Part shown: positions 57,385 to 64,000 of the stretch, piece by piece
Numbering within the stretch: the first letter of the stretch is position 1
Layout of the letters: each line of letters opens with the position of its first letter
Assembly (NCBI GenBank): GCA_930367215.1
Contig: OV884058.1
Span: 168,002,478 to 168,066,477 of the forward strand
Origin: Pollenia angustigena
Lineage: Eukaryota; Arthropoda; Insecta; Diptera; Polleniidae
DNA length: 64,000 nucleotides
Reading direction: 5' to 3'
Notes under the pieces: generated by a model
The model's database searches: none
What the model was told of the DNA's origin: nothing
What the model saw: only the letters and a program-made list of their open reading frames with translations
Translations under genes and position numbers: made by a program

Positions 57385-57667
57385 AAAAGAAGGACAAAAC
57401 AGACCCATACCTTGAAGAGTTATAGGGTTAAAATATTTTACAAAAATGTTCTCCGTAACATTTTACATAAATTTGCTGAATACATTTTAAACCTAAAATC
57501 TAAGGGTCACATGGTTTCTTATGCCGATTAACAATAAGAACGTGCCAGAGCTGGGAAACTTTAACCCCCCCTCAAATGAAATTCAGATGTAAACTTTCAA
57601 AACGCCAACACACGTGTCTTTTTTTTTTTGGCTCCTCTATCAAAATGTTTTTTTTTGTGTTGTACAG
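57385..57667 (+). repeat. Orphan arm of the CACTG-ended element
   Basis: Matches the right arm of the 8792-13027 element (CATACCTTGARGAGTTA.., TTCTTATGCCGATTAACAAT, ..CTCCTCTATCAAAATG..) and stops at TGTTGTACAG, just short of the terminus, where the next element begins. No left arm is present, so this is a solo or truncated copy. Confidence 0.75.
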
Positions 57668-57675
57668 CTTAATTC

Positions 57676-58572
57676 GAGTTGTCAATTATTCGCTTTTTAA
57701 CTTTGTTCGAATAATTCAGATAATTGTTTTTGTTCGTTCGATGAAACGAATAAGTCTAAAAAATTATTCGATTAATCGATGAGAATAACGAATAAAAGAA
57801 TTATTTCAACAAAAAAATTATTATGGAAAATCTTCCATTCCATCCGCTATGACTTTTTTTTTATTGCATAAAATTTTTCATCTTAACTCTATGTCGTTGT
57901 ATTACTTAAAAGCATCGTAAAACCCTTAATTCCTTAATAATTCGATATTACTCTGAAGTCGATGAGTTGCAAAACTCGTTCCTTACAAAATTAAAAATAC
58001 GAGATGGCAAAGGATTCTTACAGTTCTTTTGGCGCTTTATAAGACGAAATATTCTGATTGCATCAATGCATGTCCGTGATTAAATCATAGAAAATGACAT
58101 GCATTAATACAATTAGTATATTTCTCCTCATAAAGCGCCAAAAGAACTGTTAAAATCAATTGTCAACTCGTATTTTTAATTTTATAATCGAGTTTTAAAA
58201 CTCATCTACTCAATTGTTTGTTAAGATTTGTTGTTTCTTTAATAAGAATATAAAATACATTTTTGAAATACAAAGAGTACTCAACACCGTTTTTGATTAC
58301 TAAACATTGAGATTAATTACAACCAGGGCTATGGCAATAATATTTTTTAACTTTCCTACATTTTGTAGACAATCACTTAAAACGTATTAAAATAAATCAA
58401 ATTCCAAGCTTTTATTTAACTAATTTTTTATTAAAAAAAAAATTGTTCGCTTAATCGACATTAATTTATCGATTTATTCGTTGTTCGAAATTCGTCGTTT
58501 TAAAATTATTCGAACAAGAGTTTGGTTTTGTTTGATCGATTAACCCAATTCTTCTTAATTGGTTGACAACTC
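57676..58572. mobile_element. Foldback element, GAGTTGTCAA ends and TTCGAATAATCG-rich arms
   Basis: The ends GAGTTGTCAATTATTCG and (complement) GAGTTGTCAACCAATTA are followed by degenerate ATTCGAATAATCGAT repeats. In the middle, 57960-58207 is a second palindrome: ACAGTTCTTTTGGCGCTTTA .. and its complement .. AAAGCGCCAAAAGAACTGT. Same general architecture as 20963-23920. Confidence 0.65.
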
Positions 58573-60065
58573 TACTAAAAATCCACTTAAAAAGAAACTT
58601 AATTTTCAAAATTACTACAACTATTTTTTTTTTATTGAACAGTGTTATATAAAGACTTGAAAAGTATCCAGGAAACTGTGTTGACTCGAACAACTGCATA
58701 CTGGTACATACCAGAATAATTATATATGGACATTTCCCCAGAATAGTCTACCAGGATGAAAAACTAAAATGTTGATTATCATCGTCTTTTATTGTTTATT
58801 ATTATAAAAAATTCTTTGTTCTTATAAAAGAATGGTTTCATAGCATATCTCAGCTGTTTTACTTGAGGAAATTGGGCTGGAAACTGGAACATGTTATATT
58901 TTTCTGTATTTTTTACTTCTAAAGACATTTTTATATAGTTATTTTACATGCAAGAAAAATGTTATGTTTACACTTTTTCTTCATAAACTCTCCATTACAG
59001 TCAATTGTAAAAGGAGCATTAAGTTTTTTTGTTAAGGAAATTTAAAGAAATTTATGGGAAAATGCGTGGTGATAATAATAATAAAAACATATGGAAAAAT
59101 CGTACGTTTGCCAATTAAACAAAAACCAAGAGAGAAATTTTATTTTGTAGGTACTGGATGGAGACCTTCATTAATACACTTTAAAAATAAATTAATCACT
59201 TTTGAATATTCCGGTCCATTGCGCAGATTTTTACATTTCACTACTGTCAGCCAAAGTTGACTTCTATTTTGCATACGTTCGTGACCACACATTTATAACT
59301 CTTATTATGAAAACTTAAACTCGATGAAATCCATATTTTGCACTAAACATAGAGCTACCCAAATGCTATCGAATCGAAAAAAAAATGCAAGGAAAAGTTT
59401 TGTTTTCTATATTATTTTTACATCACAAGCGTAAGAACGTACGTTCGTGACCCCAGGAAATGCCCATATATTACTTTGATTTATAACTATTGACAAAGAA
59501 TTTTTTATTTGTATAATCTTCTTAAAACAAACCTTAATAACAAATTCGTATAATTGGCATTTGAGTTTTAATATCGCTGCCAATTGATGCTAAATTATGA
59601 CAGTGAAAATTGCTTTTTTTTGTGTAGACATCTTGAAAATAATTTTTATTTACTTTTTTTTTATAATAATCGTAAATGCTTAGCAAATATTTTTATTTTG
59701 GGTGTAAATCTTTAATTGCTTTTACGAAAAATATATAAGTAAATAATATTGATTATTCTGGTTTGAATAGGCAGAAAGGAGTTTTCAAGCGGAAACAATC
59801 TTGTTTTGCTTTTTTAAGCATTGACTTATGGTTTCTTTAATATTTAAATTTATAAAAATTAATTAATGTGTTGAATGTGTATGGCAATCGAACTTTAATG
59901 GTGTTGCTAGTTGCCGCAAATGTATTAAAATGGCCACTTACGTCGACTTCATAAAGATTAAGGCAACCGTAAAGTTTCAGCAACTGTGTCGATTTTTTAT
60001 GTAGAAGGGAATCAAACGCTGCAAAATACAAAATGGCTAAAATTTCTGCGCGACCACGAAATGTC
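58573..60065. other. Intron stretch, no recognisable feature
   Basis: AT-rich with small random frames. GTACGTTCGTGACC recurs (59275, 59440) but defines no element. Confidence 0.4.
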
Positions 60066-60069
60066 GGAG

Positions 60070-61020
60070 TTTAGGTTAGATTCCACTGGTAGCCACATTT
60101 AAGCATAGCTCACGTGGGTCCAGTTATAAGTTCCCGTTGCGTTACCATGTTACACCGTCTCCCAATGTTCCTACGCTACTTGGCTGTTGATATTCTCACT
60201 CAGCCGTCCGGTTGATTCAATGAAGAAGTTGATCCTGTTCAATTCAATGTTAGAGACACAGATTATGTCCCTGATGACCCTTTGACCAAACCGCTGGAGT
60301 CTTAGCTCTCCAAATGCTGAGCAGTGACAAAGAAGATGTCCCGTTGACTCCTACTCTTCCTCGTCACCGCAACTCCTGCATAGGTCATTGTAAGGGAGCC
60401 CCAACGTTTGGGAGTGTTTCCCATTGGGCCAGTGCCCAGTTATAACCCCAATAAGTTTTCTTAGGTTTCCCCACATGTAGTTTAATCACACCACCTCCGA
60501 TTAGCAATTAGATGAAGTTTGTCTGCAATAAGTTGATTACTCCTTGGGAGCGAAACACCTATATCATGGGTCGAGCCGCTACGACTCAAGGTGGTTCCTG
60601 CATGTGCCAGAGAATTAGCCTTAAAGTTTCCATGTATGCCCCTGTGCCCAGGGACCCACTTAAGGGTAACCACTGAATGGGTTGCTATCTCCTCCTGAGA
60701 CATCCGGCATTCTGGGACAATTTTCGATGTGATGAACATACTCTCCAGGGATCTTATGGCCGCTTTTCTATCGGTAATAGCCAGATATCTTATACATGGC
60801 CATTATCTCGGCCTGAAGGACACTACAGTGATCCGGCAGCCCAAGAGGAATGCGCCAGTTTAACTGCTCGAAGTAAATGCCAGAACCGACACCATGCAGT
60901 GTTTTAGGCCCTTCGGTGAATATTCTTATCGCATCCACGGGGGTTTGTAAGTCATCGTGATGAGCCATACTATCCAAGATGCTTACGTAGAAGCCGAGAA
61001 ATATCTTCCTAGTGCAAATA
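60070..61020 (-). pseudogene. Non-LTR retrotransposon C-terminal fragment: RNase H and zinc knuckle
   Basis: On the minus strand: IFTEGPKTLHGVGSGIY (the first RNase H block, usually FTDGSK), LPDHCSVLQAEIMAMYK with the catalytic Glu, then VTLKWVPGHRGIHGN and KANSLA. Next come RRWCD, TGHWPNGKHSQTLGL and a Cys-His block (DLCRSCGDEEE .. GHLLCHCSAF). Domain order fits the RNase H-bearing non-LTR clades (I, R1 or LOA-like). Two catalytic Asp positions are changed (to Glu and Asn) and several frameshifts are present. The reverse transcriptase is absent, so the copy is 5'-truncated at about 61020, usual for these elements. It is antisense to the receptor gene. Confidence 0.82.
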
Positions 61021-62220
61021 ATAAAATAGTATTAAATCCACATATTGAAGACTTTTAACAAGAGCGATATCGCTGTTGACCAATCAATTTGTTTTCCATT
61101 TGTATAGTATCTAAAATATACTATAGTAGATGCTATCAGCTATAAAAGTCACAGCATGTTTGGAAAGACGAAACTATTTGCTGAAGCAATACGGTGATTC
61201 TACCGAATGGGAATTGCCCCGCCAATTGACGACCAGCAGATGCCACGTTCACTCCTTCTTCTTGGCCATCGAAAAAATAAATGCACTTAACCAAGACGAG
61301 TTCATGTAAGGTGAACTCGTCGGCGAAGTCATATAAAAACACCCTATTCTCCTAGTACAACTTTACCAATCTGACAAAAGTATCTAACTAAACACACAAA
61401 GTAAATATGAAAAAAGTGCAACAATTTTCGTTTGAAAAGAATTTCTTATTGTTTGCTAAATTTTATTTGATAACTTTCACCTTTCACTTGAACAATCTTT
61501 TATTTTAGGAATTTTAATGAGAGCCAACATGAAAATCTAAACAATTTTTGACATTTGGGATTTGAATCGCCAATTCGCCTTTGCACAGCCAATGATGACG
61601 TAGGATAACGAGGCCAACTAGTATTCAATTCGCCTTGCACTTAACTGCGTATTTTTTCTTTATATTAATTTCACTTTATTACATTTCTTTGCCTGAATTT
61701 TGTAAATTTTTTCAGCTGCCCATCTGTCAAAATGGCAACTGAGTAAAGTTGTCATTTCTTAAACACAAAAACTTAACGAAATAAAATTTAAGTTTCGTTT
61801 TAATTTTAATATTTAATATCCACTTATAATTCTTTGCAATAAAATTAATATTTAATTGCTTTAGCCACAGCAGCTTCAAAGCCAAAAGTATTTAACAAGA
61901 TTCTCCTTTAGCACTTTGAAAACAGTTATTGATCCATTTATAATTGGCTAATAATAATACTTATGTAACTGCAATCCCCTTAAAAGCTTTATATTGAATA
62001 CCATTTACATATTTTGCTCATATATTAAGTTATAATTGAATTGATTTTCAATATTGTAAACATTTTTCTACATACAGAGAAAAAATGTTTCTCAGTATGG
62101 CTACAAAATATCTTGAAAGATACTTGACAGGAAGTTTGTTCGATTTGTTGAATTATCTTTTAATTATTCCAAATACTTTACGATTAGATGTTTACTTAGA
62201 AGGGCAATTTAACATACAAA
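61021..62220. other. Intron stretch with an unexplained GC-richer patch
   Basis: 61130-61330 is less AT-rich than its surroundings and in one frame of the + strand reads ERRNYLLKQYGDSTEWELPR before a stop. I do not recognise it. It may be part of the same retrotransposon neighbourhood or an old gene fragment. The remainder shows nothing. Confidence 0.35.
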
Positions 62221-62224
62221 CAAA

Positions 62225-62460
62225 CGAGGGCGGGTAAATAAGTCCGTAACTTTTTAAATTTCCCAGGTTCTGACTGAAAGGGCAACACAGATTCTAACAA
62301 CAGACATCTGTCGGTTGACTGCTGTCCAAATTAAAATAAGCTGCGTCATTTAGTTTGTGTGCATAAAACAGTTTGTGTTTATAACAGACTACCACGCCTT
62401 TGTAAGAAGAAAATGGATGAAAGTGAATTTCATGTCCCCATTGAGCGTTCCATAGCAAAA
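62225..62460 (+). pseudogene. Possible 5' end of a DD34D mariner relic
   Basis: Starts ACGAGGGCGGGTAAATAAGT, similar in form to mariner left ends, and about 190 bases on has an ATG followed by DESEFHVPIERS, resembling mariner starts (M..EFRVLIKH). The frame then collapses. The call rests on two weak matches. Confidence 0.35.
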
Positions 62461-62885
62461 CTTCATGAATAAGACTGCGACTTGCTCTCTATTTTGCCCT
62501 TTTTCTGGCCTTAATCCCGAGTTACCTAAAGAAATGGTTCGGATGTTAGTATTGGACTCCAACCATAAATCAGGCGTTGGGAGTATCTCAGCTCTCCTGC
62601 AACCACGAACATTAGCGATCGACTATTGATATCGAATGAATTATATAATATCTCTGGCATTGAACTGGACACATATTTCCCTGGTGATGACTTAAAGGGT
62701 TAAACAATTTCTGGTAAACATCGCAATCATACTTAAGCTGGGTTTTTAAGATCTCAGTTAAACTATGTTTAGTTTATCTGAAAACAAATTTGTACCGCCA
62801 TTGCCAAGTTTCGCCGGAAAAATACGAGCCATTTCAAAAACCCGGCCTTAAATTTAAATTTAACTGATTCTGTAAAACAGATTAA
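62461..62885. other. Intron stretch, no gene
   Basis: Nothing that could be supported. Confidence 0.35.
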
Positions 62886-63225
62886 TGGCCATTTTCTCAA
62901 TGTATCGACAAGTTGTCTGTTACTTAATGTCAACATAAATTTATTGGACCGATAAACTGTCCGTTAACGATTTTGGGGTTTTCAATATACCGACAAAGAA
63001 CATTGTTTCCAGTTGGCAAAACCACTCAAAATACATGTAAAAGTTGTAAGTCGGCTGATTGAATTTATCTGGACGGCAAATAAAAGGAAAATGAATAATT
63101 GGCGGATGAGTGCCGGTTAGCTTTGCGATAAAATCGAAGCAAATAAGACATTGAGAAAACCAAATTTCTTTAATGTGCGGTTTTTCGTTGGGAAAAAAGA
63201 TAATCGCCTAATGAGCAAATGGCCA
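62886..63225. mobile_element. Harbinger-like MITE family TGGCCATTTTCTC, copy B
   Basis: 340 bp with the same inverted ends as copy A at 21239 and TAA on both sides (62883-62885, 63226-63228). Same orientation as copy A and highly similar throughout. It lies about 230 bases before the splice acceptor of the receptor's second coding exon. Confidence 0.9.
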
Positions 63226-63457
63226 TAAATCTTTTCATGGCTAAAATTTTTCTTTAAGTTATAATTAGCGCAATTAATATCGAATAATATTTTTCTCCTT
63301 GTGTACGATTAAAGTGCAATTAATATGTATTTAACAAAAAAAAAATTAATTGCAGTAATTCAACGAAAATATATTTAACATAAAAATTAAATAAAAAAAG
63401 CTGCACATTTAAAAAAACAAAATTTTTAATCATTTATTTTATTTCTTATGTTTTCAG

Positions 63458-64000
63458 CTATAAAAATCTCCATGGTTATATATCACTCATCGTATGCATA
63501 CTGGGCACCATAGCCAACACCCTTAATATTATCGTTCTAACACGCCGAGAAATGCGCTCACCCACAAATGCCATATTGACTGGATTGGCAGTGGCGGACT
63601 TGGCTGTTATGCTCGAATATATACCCTACACCATACACGATTACATCTTATGGGAGAGATTGCCACGTGAACAACAGTTAAGTTATCCATGGGCCTGTTT
63701 TATAAAATTCCACTCAATATTTGCTCAAGTCCTACATACCATTTCGATTTGGCTGACTGTGACACTGGCCGTGTGGCGTTACATAGCGGTCGGATATCCT
63801 CAAAAGAATCGTCAATGGTGTGGCATGAGGACAACCATAATAACAATAACAAGCGCATATGTTGTGTGTGTATTGGTGGTGTCACCCTCACTGTATTTGG
63901 TCACATCAATAGCAGAATTTTTAGAAATGTTAGATGCAAATGGCAAGACTGTTAAATCGATAGCATTGTCACAATACGTGATTGATTATCAGCAAAGCCT
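63458..64000 (+). CDS. DmsR: Myosuppressin receptor-like GPCR, exon with TM1-TM4 (partial)
   Basis: After the acceptor TTTTCAG the first base completes a split Ser codon, then 180 codons stay open to the window end. TM1 spans residues about 28-50 (GTIANTLNIIVL, Asn41 being the conserved TM1 Asn). TM2 is about 58-80 (LTGLAVADLAVMLEYIPY, Asp68). TM3 is about 100-132, with Cys101 for the extracellular disulfide and LAVWRYIAV, where WRY (127-129) replaces the usual DRY. TM4 is about 145-168. The phrase MRSPTNAILTGLAVADLAV and WRY are hallmarks of insect FMRFamide-related/myosuppressin receptors. In Drosophila these Gi/o-coupled plasma-membrane receptors bind myosuppressin and reduce heart and visceral muscle contraction. 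TM5-TM7 lie beyond the window. DmsR-1 versus DmsR-2 cannot be decided. Confidence 0.93.

Larger units (their letters stand above)
37531..63457 (+). other. DmsR: 25.9-kb intron of the receptor gene
   Basis: Bounded by GTAAGT and TTTTCAG, phase 2. It is filled with mobile elements in both orientations and no other recognisable cellular gene. The first 750 bases (to about 38280) and the last 230 bases hold nothing I can name. Large first introns in neuropeptide receptor genes often carry enhancers, but none could be recognised here. Confidence 0.8.

Noticed and set aside
63689..63955. 88-codon frame starting inside the receptor exon
   Set aside because: It is an out-of-frame shadow of the receptor frame, which is open from 63458 and carries all the GPCR motifs.

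Overview
The window reads as intergenic and intronic DNA of a higher fly (Diptera, probably a calyptrate such as a blow fly, house fly or stable fly). The base composition is very AT-rich and transposon debris is dense. The transposons are insect types: piggyBac-like, hobo-like hAT, rosa-like (DD41D) mariner, Harbinger-like and CACTG-ended elements, and non-LTR elements. The one cellular gene I can identify is an insect myosuppressin-type GPCR. The organism call is inference; the gene family is read from the sequence.

The cellular gene lies on the + strand over the right 27 kb. A first exon (37330-37530) carries 138 or so bases of 5' UTR, a start codon and 20 codons, then a textbook splice donor. 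A second coding exon begins after a CAG acceptor at 63457 and stays open to the window end. It encodes transmembrane segments 1-4 of a class A peptide receptor resembling the Drosophila myosuppressin receptors (DmsR-1/DmsR-2). The split codon (AG|C) joins in phase, so the intron is about 25.9 kb and holds nearly everything on the right side of the window.

Left of the gene (1-37 kb) the DNA is nested transposons: (1) an internally deleted piggyBac-like element (103-3062) carrying two hobo-like hAT insertions in opposite orientation, one of which carries a Harbinger-like MITE; (2) two rosa-like mariners (3634-4519, 22422-23713); (3) a 4.2-kb element with CACTG ends (8792-13027) whose broken gene is interrupted by a 2.2-kb CACGCA-ended element; (4) a hAT transposase pseudogene (17.1-19.4 kb) interrupted by two smaller elements; (5) non-autonomous hAT-like elements with 8-bp target duplications at 24.7, 27.6 and 34.1 kb; and many MITEs, foldbacks and tRNA-derived SINEs.

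Inside the intron are: a diverged long-inverted-repeat element (38.3-40.2 kb); a 6.1-kb element with GCACWGTG ends (40834-46960), which contains an intact 195-codon ORF with a TATA box and initiator plus a nested non-LTR retrotransposon; a Mutator-like element with a 9-bp duplication (47120-48081); a second CACGCA element with a 1.6-kb insertion (49045-51500); more MITEs and SINEs; and an antisense RNase H fragment (60.1-61.0 kb).

The element superfamily calls rest mainly on terminal inverted repeats, target-site duplications and empty-site comparison between copies inside this window. The most unusual item is the intact ORF with its own core promoter inside the CACTG-type element. No CRISPR array, rRNA or functional tRNA was seen.
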